Assembly (NCBI GenBank): GCA_036399835.1
Contig: DASWMI010000021.1
Coordinates: 1-61,261 of the forward strand
Reading direction: 5' to 3'
From: DASYML01 sp036399835
Lineage (GTDB): Bacteria > Acidobacteriota > Blastocatellia > Pyrinomonadales > Pyrinomonadaceae
Length of the DNA: 61,261 nucleotides
Shown here in pieces: positions 17,248 to 25,413 of this stretch (position 1 is the stretch's first letter; the number at the start of each line of letters is the position of its first letter). The notes below the pieces were generated by a model. The model was not told where the DNA came from and did no database searches. It worked only from the letters and a program-made list of their open reading frames with translations. The translations under genes and the position numbers were made by a program.

Positions 17248-17556
17248 ATGTCCAGAATCCTTCTCGGTACGATCTGCGGCCTCATCTTCGGTGCCATCGC
17301 GGTTGCCACGATGATTCCTCTTTCCTTTGCAGATAAGACGGCGGCGCTGCTCGGAGCTTTCATCAGCCGCTTCGGGATAGGCTTTGTCATCGGCGCTGCG
17401 CGTTTGCCACTACCCGGCTGGGCCAGCGGCCTCATCTTCGGGCTATTGCTCAGCCTTCCAGACGCGATTATCACGAAGGCCTACGCCCCGATTCTCATCA
17501 TGGGGACTCTCGGCGGCCTCATCATCGGCGCGGTCGTGGGCCGCTGGGGCTACTGA
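17248..17556 (+). CDS. Small glycine-rich membrane protein, function unknown
   Basis: Protein of 102 residues that I do not recognise. It has four hydrophobic segments, each containing glycines: about residues 4-26 (GTICGLIFGAIAVATMIPL), 32-53, 61-76 and 83-98 (IMGTLGGLIIGAVVGRWGY). The internal similarity of the GLIFG segments suggests a duplicated two-helix unit. AGGAGACCCCCTCTCA precedes the ATG, a good ribosome-binding site with long spacing. It is upstream of a GT4 gene by 120 bases. Small glycine-zipper membrane proteins of this sort have varied roles, so no function is assigned. Confidence 0.7.
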   Translation: MSRILLGTICGLIFGAIAVATMIPLSFADKTAALLGAFISRFGIGFVIGAARLPLPGWASGLIFGLLLSLPDAIITKAYAPILIMGTLGGLIIGAVVGRWGY

Positions 17557-17679
17557 TCAATCGGACGCGGCCACAGACAACAGCCGCCCCTTCGCTCCGG
17601 CCTCACTCGTTGCAGGATGCCGAACGAGTCGTTTATATTCAATTCCCTGTCAAGAGGTAAAGAAGAGTCTCCTTCGGGT

Positions 17680-19074
17680 ATGTCAGGCGTGCAAGATAAA
17701 ACCGTCCGTATAGTGCGTATCATCGCCAGGCTTAACGTCGGCGGGCCGGCCCGTCATGTCGTCTGGCTGACAGCCGGACTCGAAGGCGAGGAATTCAGCA
17801 CGCTCCTCGTCTCGGGCGTCGTCCCCGATGGCGAGGACGACATGAGCTACTTTGCCGAAGAGCAGGGCGTGCGCCCGCACGTGATCGCGCAGATGAGCCG
17901 CGAGATTTCGTACAGGGATGCGCTCACCGTCTGGAAGCTCTACCGGCTGCTCGTGCGCGAGCGCCCAAGTCTGGTCCACACGCACACGGCCAAGGCGGGG
18001 ACTGTGGGCCGCCTCGCCGGAATGCTCTATCGCTGGCTGACGCCGCGCGCTCTGCTGGGGAGACCGCGCCGCTGCCGCTTGATACACACTTATCACGGGC
18101 ATATCTTTCACAGCTACTACGCTGCCTCGAAGACGCGCCTCTTCCTCTTTATCGAAAAGATGCTGGCGCGCATCGTGACCGATAAAATCATTGTGATCAG
18201 CCCGCAGCAGTATCACGAGATACACGAAAAGTTCGGAGTAGGCCGACCCGCACAGTTCGCCGTCATCCCGCTGGGGCTGGACCTCGCGCTCTTTGCAGAC
18301 TGGACCAGCCGCCGCGCTGTTCTGCGCGCGGAGCTTGAGGCTGACAAGAGCGAGGTGCTGGTCGGCATCGTCGGTCGCCTGACGGAGATTAAGAATCACG
18401 CGTTGTTCCTGCGCGCCGCCGCGCTTTACAAGAGAGAAGCTCAAGAGCGTGCGCCGGAAACGGCGGGGGAATCTGCTTTGGACGCGCGGAAATCCGTGCC
18501 GCGTGTGCGCTTCCTAGTCATCGGCGACGGGCATTTGCGCGCGGAGCTTGAGAGGCTGGCGCGGGAGCTTGGCCTTGAAGATGATGTCATCTTCACAGGC
18601 ACGCGCAACGACCCTCAGAACTTTTACCCGGCACTCGACATCGTGGCGCTGACTTCGCTCAACGAAGGCACGCCGCTCACGCTCATCGAAGCGATGGCGA
18701 ATGAGCGCGCGGTGCTGGCGACGGGCGTTGGAGGGGTGGTTGACCTGCTGGGCCGGAAGCGGGAAGCGTTGGACCAGAGGGGCGCAGTAGAGCTTTGCGA
18801 AAGAGGCTTGCTGGTCCGGCCCGGTGATGTTGAAGGATTCGCTCGCGGGCTGGCCTTTCTGATTGAGAATGCCGAAACGCGGCGCGAGCTGGGCCAGCGC
18901 GCACGCGTCTTTGTCGAAGGGAACTATTCCAAAGAGCGTTTGCTTAGGGACGTCTCCAAACTCTATCGAGAGCTGGTATATGAAAGTCCGGGAGTCGGAG
19001 TCAAGAGATTGGAGTCAAAGGCTCAGGCTTCTACATCAAAGTTTGGCAATCAAGAGTTGGACTCCAGACTCTAG
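17680..19074 (+). CDS. Glycosyltransferase family 4
   Basis: GT-B enzyme of 464 residues. VRIIARLNVGGPARHVVWL near the N-terminus is the GT4 acceptor-domain hallmark. HTHTAKAGTVGRL and HTYHGHIFHSYY follow, and the C-terminal domain has LVGIVGRLTEIKNHALFLRA and SLNEGTPLTLIEAMANERAVLATGVGG with the E-x7-E donor-binding pair. The ATG at 17680 is preferred. An earlier ATG at 17617 adds 21 residues of no evident conservation. The final ~30 residues (from about ESPGVGVKRLESK) are encoded by a GAGTC-rich repeat that also supplies the TAG stop at 19072-19074, so the true C-terminus of the ancestral protein was probably earlier. Sugar specificity is unknown. Confidence 0.87.
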   Translation: MSGVQDKTVRIVRIIARLNVGGPARHVVWLTAGLEGEEFSTLLVSGVVPDGEDDMSYFAEEQGVRPHVIAQMSREISYRDALTVWKLYRLLVRERPSLVHTHTAKAGTVGRLAGMLYRWLTPRALLGRPRRCRLIHTYHGHIFHSYYAASKTRLFLFIEKMLARIVTDKIIVISPQQYHEIHEKFGVGRPAQFAVIPLGLDLALFADWTSRRAVLRAELEADKSEVLVGIVGRLTEIKNHALFLRAAALYKREAQERAPETAGESALDARKSVPRVRFLVIGDGHLRAELERLARELGLEDDVIFTGTRNDPQNFYPALDIVALTSLNEGTPLTLIEAMANERAVLATGVGGVVDLLGRKREALDQRGAVELCERGLLVRPGDVEGFARGLAFLIENAETRRELGQRARVFVEGNYSKERLLRDVSKLYRELVYESPGVGVKRLESKAQASTSKFGNQELDSRL

Positions 19075-19079
19075 ACTCT
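18991..19079. repeat. GAGTC-rich repeat over a gene end
   Basis: The left side (GGAGTCGGAGTCAAGAGATT at 18991-19010) and the right side (TTGGACTCCAGACTCTAG at 19057-19074) are roughly inverted copies of the same GAGTCTGGAGTC unit as at 4392-4474. The stop codon of the upstream GT4 lies inside the right arm. Arms are less perfect than in the 4.4-kb copy. Confidence 0.6.
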
Positions 19080-19109
19080 CGGATTCATTTTGAAGGGAGC
19101 TTGAATAGC

Positions 19110-20075
19110 TTGCGAGTATTGATTACAGGCGGAGCGGGATTTATCGGTTCGCATCTCTCCGATGCTTATCTTGAACGTGGCGATGAAGTGTTTGTCATAG
19201 ATGATCTTTCGACAGGCAGTATTGAGAATATCCAGCATCTGAAAAACAACAAGCGTTTTCATTACACGATTGACACGGTCCACAACCAGCCCGCGCTGGC
19301 CGAGCTGGTGGACCAGTGCGATGTGATTTTTCACCTCGCGGCGGCAGTCGGCGTTAAGCTCATCGTCGAAAGCCCTGTCCGAACGATAGAGACAAACGTC
19401 AAGGGTACGGAAGTCGTCCTCGCTCTGGCGAACAAGAAAAAGAAGCGCGTGCTCATCGCTTCGACTTCGGAAGTCTACGGGCTGAGCGCCGAAGTCCCTT
19501 TCCGCGAGGACGGCAATCTGGTGATGGGCGCGACGACGAAGGGGCGCTGGTCCTACGCCTGCTCGAAGGCGATTGACGAATTTCTGGCGCTGGCCTACTG
19601 GCGCGAGAAGAAACTGCCGACCATCATCGTCCGCCTCTTTAATACGGTTGGACCAAGACAGACGGGACAGTACGGGATGGTTATCCCGAGCTTTGTCAGG
19701 CAGGCTCTCGCCGGACGACCCATCACGGTTTACGGCGACGGCAAGCAGACGCGCTGCTTCGGTTATGTCGGCGACGTGGTCGAGGCGCTGATTAAGCTGA
19801 TGGACCAGCCGACGGCTGTCGGGCAGGTCTTTAACATCGGCTCGAATGAAGAGGTAACGATTCTCGAATTGGCCCGGCGCGTCAAAGAGCAAACCGGCTC
19901 GGATTCCGAGATCGTCTTTGTGCCTTACGACGAAGCCTACGAAGAGGGCTTTGAAGACATGCCGCGCCGCGTACCCGACATCACGAAGATCGGAGAGCTG
20001 GTCGGCTTCCGCCCCTCCATGTCGCTCGAAGGCATTCTCCAGAGCGTCATTAAATATTACAGCGGGCGAAGCTGA
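19110..20075 (+). CDS. NAD-dependent epimerase/dehydratase
   Basis: Extended SDR of 321 residues acting on a nucleotide sugar in the cytoplasm. It has TGGAGFIGSHL (about residues 6-16), the STSEVYG strand, and the catalytic pair in YACSK, with FNTVGPRQTGQYGMV after it. The C-terminal FVPYDEAYEEGFEDMPRRVPD segment resembles UDP-glucuronate decarboxylase and dTDP-glucose 4,6-dehydratase relatives, but the substrate cannot be fixed from sequence alone. GAAGGGAG (19092-19099) serves as ribosome-binding site. It sits one base before the TTG at 19101 and ten before the TTG at 19110, so the latter (MRVLITGG) is preferred. There is no ATG. Repeat sequences flank it on both sides. Confidence 0.85.
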   Translation: MRVLITGGAGFIGSHLSDAYLERGDEVFVIDDLSTGSIENIQHLKNNKRFHYTIDTVHNQPALAELVDQCDVIFHLAAAVGVKLIVESPVRTIETNVKGTEVVLALANKKKKRVLIASTSEVYGLSAEVPFREDGNLVMGATTKGRWSYACSKAIDEFLALAYWREKKLPTIIVRLFNTVGPRQTGQYGMVIPSFVRQALAGRPITVYGDGKQTRCFGYVGDVVEALIKLMDQPTAVGQVFNIGSNEEVTILELARRVKEQTGSDSEIVFVPYDEAYEEGFEDMPRRVPDITKIGELVGFRPSMSLEGILQSVIKYYSGRS

Positions 20076-20104
20076 ACTCTGCACACACTCAAAACCGGAA
20101 GATG

Positions 20105-20233
20105 AGCCACCGCAGACACGGAGGCACGGAGAGAAAGACAGAGAATAAGAAGGGAGGATGTATTGAAAACTCTTATCACATCCTTTTTTATCTTCTCTCT
20201 GCGTCTCTGTGCCTGCGGTGGTTGGTTTTGAAA
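20105..20233. repeat. MITE-like palindromic element, copy 2
   Basis: AGCCACCGCAGACACGGAGG (from 20105) and TGTGCCTGCGGTGGTT (20207-20222) are the inverted ends. The core TTGAAAACTCTTATC near 20163-20177 is the reverse complement of the copy-1 core (9593-9607). It ends in TTGGTTTTGAAAT, like copy 1. It lies between the epimerase and the amidohydrolase genes. Non-coding. Confidence 0.8.
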
Positions 20234-20343
20234 TGTGCTCTTAATAGCTTGCCTCTCATCTTTCGCTCATCTGGATGGGATGGCTCTCGTCTCGTCAGCC
20301 TCTTGATAATCTCGCGTTGCTCCGGCACACGAAAGGTAAAAGT

Positions 20344-22044
20344 ATGAAGCTCATCGCGCTCGCACTGGTCCTCTTTCTCTGCTGCGGCCTGGTTGTGCCC
20401 GTCGCCCCCGCCGCGCAAAACGAGACCGCCGACCTCGTTTTGAGGAACGGCAATGTCTATACGGTCAACGAGCGGCAGCCGCGTGCAGAGGCCATCGCCG
20501 TGAGGGGCGAGCGCATCATCTTTGTCGGCTCGAACGAGGCCGTGAAAAAATATATGGGCCGCCGGACGCGCGTCATAGACCTGCGCGGCCAAACGGTCCT
20601 GCCTGGCCTGACGGATGCTCACTGCCATATCCTCGGCATAGGCCAGCGCGAAGTAAATCTCAATCTTGAAGGCACTACGAGCCTGGAAGATTTTCTGGCG
20701 AAGGTGAAGGCGCGTGTGGACCAGACGGAGGCCGGTCAGTGGGTCACAGGGCGCGGCTGGATAGAGACTTTCTGGAAGCCAGCGGTTTTTCCCACCCGGC
20801 AGGAGCTTGACAGGATAGCTCCTCGCAATCCTCTCTTCCTGACGCGCGCGGACGGGCACGGGGCTGTGGCTAACAGCGCCGCGCTGAAGATTGCCGGCAT
20901 AGACAAAAACACGCAGAACCCCTTCGGCGGGGAGATACTCAAAGACAGGCAGACGCATGAGCCTACGGGGATGCTCCTCGATAGCGCCAAAGAGCTGGTC
21001 ACGCGGCATATCCCCGCGCCGACGCGCCAGGAGCTTGAGCGGGCATTCCTGCTCGGCGTCCGGCGCGAGATGGAGCTGGGCTGGTGCGAGATTCAGAACG
21101 CCGGCAGCTCCTACGCGGAAGTCGAGGGGATGCAGAAGCTTGACGCGGAAGGAAAGGTCAGGCTCAGGATTTATAATGCTGTTTATGGACCAGGGGCTTC
21201 CGCCGAGCGGCTGCTGCGAGATGGACCAGTCTTGGCGACGGCAGGGAATCGTTTGACGGTGCGGACCATCAAGGTTGTCTTCGACGGCGCTCTCGGCTCA
21301 AGAGGCGCGGCGCTGCTTGAGCCTTACGCGGACGCAGACAGCTCAGGCTTTCTGACGCAGAAGGAAGCGGACCTGCTGCCGATGTTTGAAGAGGCTCTGC
21401 GGCGCGGGATTCAGGTCGAAACGCACGCCATCGGCGACCGCGCCAATCGCATCATACTCAATCTCTACGAGCAGGCGTTCAAAGCGGTCCCGCCCGCAGA
21501 AAGAAAGATTCGCGAGCCGCGCTGGCGCGTCGAGCATGCGCAGATTATCAACCCCGTTGACATCCCGCGCTTTGCGCGTTTGGGCGTGATTCCCTCTATG
21601 CAGCCCTCGCACGCCATCGGCGATCTTTTCTTCGCGCCGAGCCGACTGGGCCAGCAGCGCCTCGCGGGAGCTTACGCCTGGCAGAGCCTGATTAAGTCAG
21701 GCTCGATCATCGCCGGAGGCTCTGATGCTCCGGTCGAGCGCGGCGAGCCGATGATAGAATTTTACGCGGCGGTCGCGCGCAAGAGTATACGCGGAGAGCA
21801 GGGCGAGGGTTGGCATCCCGAGCAGGCCGTCTCGCGCGCAGAGGCCCTCAAGATGTTCACGCTCTGGGCCGCCTTCGCCGCTTTTGAAGAGCGTGACAAA
21901 GGCTCTCTAGAAGTCGGCAAGCTGGCGGACCTGACGGTGCTCTCGGCGGACATCATGCAAATACCCGAGCCGGAGATTCTCAAAACGCGCTGCGTGATGA
22001 CGGTCATCGGGGGCGAAGTGGTTTTCGATGCGAAGCGCAGATAG
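20344..22044 (+). CDS. Exported amidohydrolase, YtcJ-like
   Basis: Metal-dependent amidohydrolase of 566 residues. MKLIALALVLFLCCGLVVPV is a classic signal peptide, with likely cleavage after APAA (about residue 21-24), so the enzyme acts in the periplasm or outside. The metal motif HxH is in LTDAHCHILG. HAIGDRANR and RVEHAQII supply later metal ligands, and GGSDAPVERG the catalytic aspartate, as in the YtcJ group. GAAAGGTAAAAGT lies just before the ATG at 20344. An in-frame ATG at 20275 would put 23 residues before the signal peptide and is rejected. The substrate of this family is mostly unknown. Its place between glycan genes may be chance or may reflect a role in trimming an N-acylated sugar. 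Confidence 0.87.
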   Translation: MKLIALALVLFLCCGLVVPVAPAAQNETADLVLRNGNVYTVNERQPRAEAIAVRGERIIFVGSNEAVKKYMGRRTRVIDLRGQTVLPGLTDAHCHILGIGQREVNLNLEGTTSLEDFLAKVKARVDQTEAGQWVTGRGWIETFWKPAVFPTRQELDRIAPRNPLFLTRADGHGAVANSAALKIAGIDKNTQNPFGGEILKDRQTHEPTGMLLDSAKELVTRHIPAPTRQELERAFLLGVRREMELGWCEIQNAGSSYAEVEGMQKLDAEGKVRLRIYNAVYGPGASAERLLRDGPVLATAGNRLTVRTIKVVFDGALGSRGAALLEPYADADSSGFLTQKEADLLPMFEEALRRGIQVETHAIGDRANRIILNLYEQAFKAVPPAERKIREPRWRVEHAQIINPVDIPRFARLGVIPSMQPSHAIGDLFFAPSRLGQQRLAGAYAWQSLIKSGSIIAGGSDAPVERGEPMIEFYAAVARKSIRGEQGEGWHPEQAVSRAEALKMFTLWAAFAAFEERDKGSLEVGKLADLTVLSADIMQIPEPEILKTRCVMTVIGGEVVFDAKRR

Positions 22045-22141
22045 CTTCTCAAATAGAGCTTCGGCGCTTGACCTGCGCGCGGCTGTTGGCATAGCTTTTC
22101 AGGTTCAGAGCAGACACGTAGTCCCTCTTAATTAACCAACC

Positions 22142-23947
22142 ATGCCTTTGCGTTCGATGCAGATTGTGGCAGTCATCGTGTCGCTGGCGCTGGCGCTGGC
22201 GCTCGCGCCCGTGGTGCGTGTGTTGGCCCGCAAGGTGGGGATGGTCGCCAAGCCGAAGACCGACCGCTGGCATAAGAAGCCGACGGCGCTCTTGGGCGGT
22301 GCGGCGATCTGGCTCTCGGTCGTCTTGACTTACCTGCTCTTTGTGCCGCACACGCCTCATGGCTGGGTCGTGTTGGGCGCGAGCACTTTTCTCTTCGCTG
22401 TCGGGCTGGTTGACGACATCTTTAACGCGAAGCCTTACCAGAAGCTCATCGGCCAGATTATGGGTTCGGCCTTCGTCATCTATTACGGGCTGAGCCTGCC
22501 CTGGACCAGTTCGCCGACGCTCAACATGGGCATCACCATCTTCTGGATCGTCGGCATTACTAACGCCGTCAACCTGCTCGACAACATGGACGGGCTGGCG
22601 GCGGGCATCGCAGCCATCGCCTCCATCTTTCTGGCTCTCAACTTCTTGGACAGCGGCCAGCCGACCGAAGCTCTCATCCTGGCCGTCTTCGCCGCCGCGC
22701 TCGTGGGCTTCCTGGTTTACAACTTCAACCCGGCCTCTATCTTTATGGGCGATTGCGGCTCGATGTTTATAGGCTTCTTTTTGTCGAGCGCGGCACTGAT
22801 GAGCGTGACGGGCGGCGGGCGCTCGCGTAGCTTTCTGCCCGTGCTGGTCGTGCCGATTCTGATTCTCTTTATCCCGATTTTCGATACGACATTTGTCACT
22901 ATCCTGCGCAAGCTGCGCGGGCGGGCGGCTTCGCAGGGCGGGCGCGACCACACTTCGCACCGGCTGGTCGCGCTAGGGATGTCTGAGCGCGGCGCGGTCT
23001 TGATGCTTTACGGGTTCGCGGCGCTTTCAGGTTTGCTCGGGCTGCTCGTGCGCAAGATGGATTTCGACGTGAGCTTTGCGGCCATCTTAGGATTTACGAT
23101 TATGCTCACGCTGGTCGGCGTGTATCTGGCGGGCGTCAAGGTTTACGATGAAGAGGATCAAGCGAAGGCCGCGAGCGAACGCAGGCTCTCAGCCTTCCTG
23201 ATTGATTTTTCCTATAAGCGACGCGTCTTCGAGGTGATGCTTGATGTCGGGCTGATTATCCTGGCCTATTACGGCGCATACGTGCTCAGGTTTGGTCCAA
23301 TGGCCGGGAGCGAGACGCTGAGCATCTTTCTGCACACGCTGCCCGTCCTGCTCTTCGCGCAACTGGCGGCCTTTCTCGTGATGGGTGTCTATCGCGGCAT
23401 CTGGCGCTATACGAGCGTCGGCGATCTCATCTCGTTCGCCAAGGCCGTCGCCCTCGGCACTATCGCCAGCATACTGGTCGTGCTCTTCAGGTTTCGCTTT
23501 GAGAGTATCTCGCGCACAGTCTTCGTGCTCGATGCTCTCTTGCTCTTTATGATGCTCGCGGGCAGCCGTATGGCCTTTCGACTCTTTCGACAGGTGCTGC
23601 CCGTTTCGTCTTACCCGCGCGACGGTCGGCGCGTGCTGATATACGGCGCGGGCGATGGCGGAGAGCTGTTGCTGCGCGAGATGATTAATAACCGAGAGCT
23701 GCCGTACACGCCCGTCGGTTTCGTTGACGACGACCCCAAAAAGACCGGCAAGGTGATTCACGGCCTGCGCGTCTTCGGTGGCAACGGCGAGCTGCGCAGC
23801 ATCTGCCGCAGAGAACGCATCAGCGAAGTGCTCATCTCCAGCTCGCGCCTCTCGGAAGAACGCCTCAACCAGATTAAGCGCGACTGCCAAGCCGAACAGA
23901 TCGTGCTCAAACGCATGCGGATTTATATAGAAGAGCTGAGCGATTGA
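22142..23947 (+). CDS. Fusion: WecA/MraY-type phosphoglycosyltransferase + CapD-like N-terminal half
   Basis: Protein of 601 residues joining two families. Residues about 5-330 are a polytopic polyprenyl-phosphate sugar-1-phosphate transferase that starts lipid-linked glycan assembly: DD at 91-92 (GLVDDIF), NAVNLLDNMDGL at 141-152, IFMGDCGSMFIG, and the cytoplasmic GGRDHTSHRL motif. From about 360 on there are four more hydrophobic segments with LRFGP and GVYRGIWRYTS. Then comes a nucleotide-binding domain with IYGAGDGGELLLREM and VGFVDDDPKKTG, as in the N-terminal half of CapD/PglF/FlaA1-type dehydratases. The chain ends at IYIEELSD, so the catalytic SDR domain of those enzymes is missing. 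The fused part may have a regulatory or assembly role. ATG 22142 has no strong ribosome-binding site. Confidence 0.86.
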   Translation: MPLRSMQIVAVIVSLALALALAPVVRVLARKVGMVAKPKTDRWHKKPTALLGGAAIWLSVVLTYLLFVPHTPHGWVVLGASTFLFAVGLVDDIFNAKPYQKLIGQIMGSAFVIYYGLSLPWTSSPTLNMGITIFWIVGITNAVNLLDNMDGLAAGIAAIASIFLALNFLDSGQPTEALILAVFAAALVGFLVYNFNPASIFMGDCGSMFIGFFLSSAALMSVTGGGRSRSFLPVLVVPILILFIPIFDTTFVTILRKLRGRAASQGGRDHTSHRLVALGMSERGAVLMLYGFAALSGLLGLLVRKMDFDVSFAAILGFTIMLTLVGVYLAGVKVYDEEDQAKAASERRLSAFLIDFSYKRRVFEVMLDVGLIILAYYGAYVLRFGPMAGSETLSIFLHTLPVLLFAQLAAFLVMGVYRGIWRYTSVGDLISFAKAVALGTIASILVVLFRFRFESISRTVFVLDALLLFMMLAGSRMAFRLFRQVLPVSSYPRDGRRVLIYGAGDGGELLLREMINNRELPYTPVGFVDDDPKKTGKVIHGLRVFGGNGELRSICRRERISEVLISSSRLSEERLNQIKRDCQAEQIVLKRMRIYIEELSD

Positions 23948-24033
23948 AAGCTTGGATTCCAGATTTTTGATCTTAGGATTGGAACTTCAAAAATTGGCTG
24001 TTTCAGAAAATCGCAATTTCCAAAATTCCTAAA

Positions 24034-25413
24034 TTGGCAAACGTAGACCAGCTAAAACTCTTTGACGTGAGCGCGCCTCTCAAGCGCGCCCTGCTGCTCG
24101 CGCCTCTGCTCATCGCGGCGTTGTGCTCCTGGTACGGTGTGCGCTGGTATCTGGGCAATACGCTGGCGGAGGTTGCGCCGGGGATGGAGGAGGGCGGGCT
24201 GGACACAGCGCAACTGGCGCTCAGGCTCGCGCCCGATGACCCTTTGACGCACTGGACCAAAGCGAGCCTTGAGAAAAGGACGCTGCTGACGGAATTGATG
24301 CCGCAGGTTGTCCCGCAGTATGAAAAGGCGGTCAGTCTCTCGCCCAACGAGTACAGGCTGTGGATGGACCTGGGGGTGGCGCGCGAGCAGGCTGGCGACC
24401 GCGCGGGCGGCGAGCTTGCCCTGCGCCGTGCGGTCGAGCTGGCCCCTTGGTACGCAGACCCGCGCTGGTTTCTGGGAAACCTGCTGCTCCGCGCAGGAAA
24501 TTATGACGAAGCCTTTCGAGAGCTGCGCCGCGCATCTGAAGCCAACCCGGCGACCTATCGCCCGCAGGTCTTCAATGTCGCATGGCAGGTTTTTGGTCAG
24601 GATACAGCGGCGATGCAGCGCGCTGTGGGCGAGACGCCAGCCGTGCGTGCGGCGCTCGCGGCGTTTCTGTTAGAGCGCGGGCGCGAGACTGAAGCCCTCA
24701 GCCTGTGGTCCAGTCTCAGACCGGCTGAGAAACGCGAGCAGCGCGATATAGGGCAGGGACTCTTCGCCTCGCTGCTGGGAAAAAATCGTTATCGCGCGGC
24801 GCAGGGGCTGGCGCGCGACCTCGCCGGTGAAGGCTTTGAGGCAGGGCAGTTTCAGAACGGCGGCTTTGAGAGCAACGAGGAGCGCGCGGGCGCGAGTAAT
24901 GCTTTTGGCTGGCAACTGCAATCGGTCTCGCAGGCGAAGATTTCCTTTGACCCGCAGAATGCACACGGCGGCAGCCGCTCGCTCCGCGTACTCTTTAACG
25001 CCTCCGCGAATCTGGGCTTTAATCTCATCTCGCAGACCATCGTGGTCGAGCCTTCGACACAATACAGGCTTGAATGTTATGTTCGCACGGACGATTTGAA
25101 GACGGCGAGCGCGCCCCTGCTGGAGGTTGTGGACCTCTCGGACAACGCCCTGCTGGCGGCGAGCAAGCCGCTCCCCGTCGGCACGAACGATTGGCAGAGC
25201 GTCACTTTCGATTTTAAGACGACGGCCAAAACGGAAGCCATCGTCGTGCGCACGAATCGCGCGCCCTGCAACATGGAAGGGGCTGCCTGTCCAATCTTCG
25301 GCACTATCTGGTATGACGATTTCAACCTCCAACGCCTCGGCGCAAACGCTCAGCCCGGAAACTCAAGTGGCGGAAGCGGCAACGTCGGCGCGCGAGAGGG
25401 CAGGACACATTAA
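24034..25413 (+). CDS. Membrane-anchored TPR protein with C-terminal carbohydrate-binding-like domain
   Basis: Protein of 459 residues. One hydrophobic segment (about 19-40, ALLLAPLLIAALCSWYGVRWY) anchors it. After it come TPR-type helical repeats (AQLALRLAPDDPLTHW, AVSLSPNEYRLWMDLG, RAVELAPWYADPRWFLG, RRASEANP). The C-terminal ~160 residues have FQNGGFE, GGSRSLRVLF, STQYRLECYVRT and IWYDDFNLQRL, which follow the jelly-roll carbohydrate-binding pattern of CBM4/9-like domains. The start is a TTG at 24034 inside an A/T-rich low-complexity leader without a clear ribosome-binding site. No ATG is near. The downstream ligase starts inside it, so both are likely made together and may form an outer-face assembly or export complex. 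Confidence 0.78.
   Translation: MANVDQLKLFDVSAPLKRALLLAPLLIAALCSWYGVRWYLGNTLAEVAPGMEEGGLDTAQLALRLAPDDPLTHWTKASLEKRTLLTELMPQVVPQYEKAVSLSPNEYRLWMDLGVAREQAGDRAGGELALRRAVELAPWYADPRWFLGNLLLRAGNYDEAFRELRRASEANPATYRPQVFNVAWQVFGQDTAAMQRAVGETPAVRAALAAFLLERGRETEALSLWSSLRPAEKREQRDIGQGLFASLLGKNRYRAAQGLARDLAGEGFEAGQFQNGGFESNEERAGASNAFGWQLQSVSQAKISFDPQNAHGGSRSLRVLFNASANLGFNLISQTIVVEPSTQYRLECYVRTDDLKTASAPLLEVVDLSDNALLAASKPLPVGTNDWQSVTFDFKTTAKTEAIVVRTNRAPCNMEGAACPIFGTIWYDDFNLQRLGANAQPGNSSGGSGNVGAREGRTH

Noticed and set aside
19071..20084. Minus-strand open frame of 337 codons opposite the epimerase gene
   Set aside because: It is antisense to a protein with intact catalytic motifs, and its translation is Arg/His/Asp-rich without family motifs. 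GC-rich codon use often leaves such mirror frames open.
22049..22960. Minus-strand open frame of 303 codons opposite the WecA-type gene
   Set aside because: Antisense to conserved DD and HxxH motifs; highly charged Gln/Arg/His-rich product with no domain and no ribosome-binding site.
25127..25312. Upstream extension of the ligase frame to 25127
   Set aside because: It lies in another frame of the TPR/CBM-like gene and encodes an Arg/Ser-rich stretch unlike a membrane-protein start. ATG 25313 is the better start.
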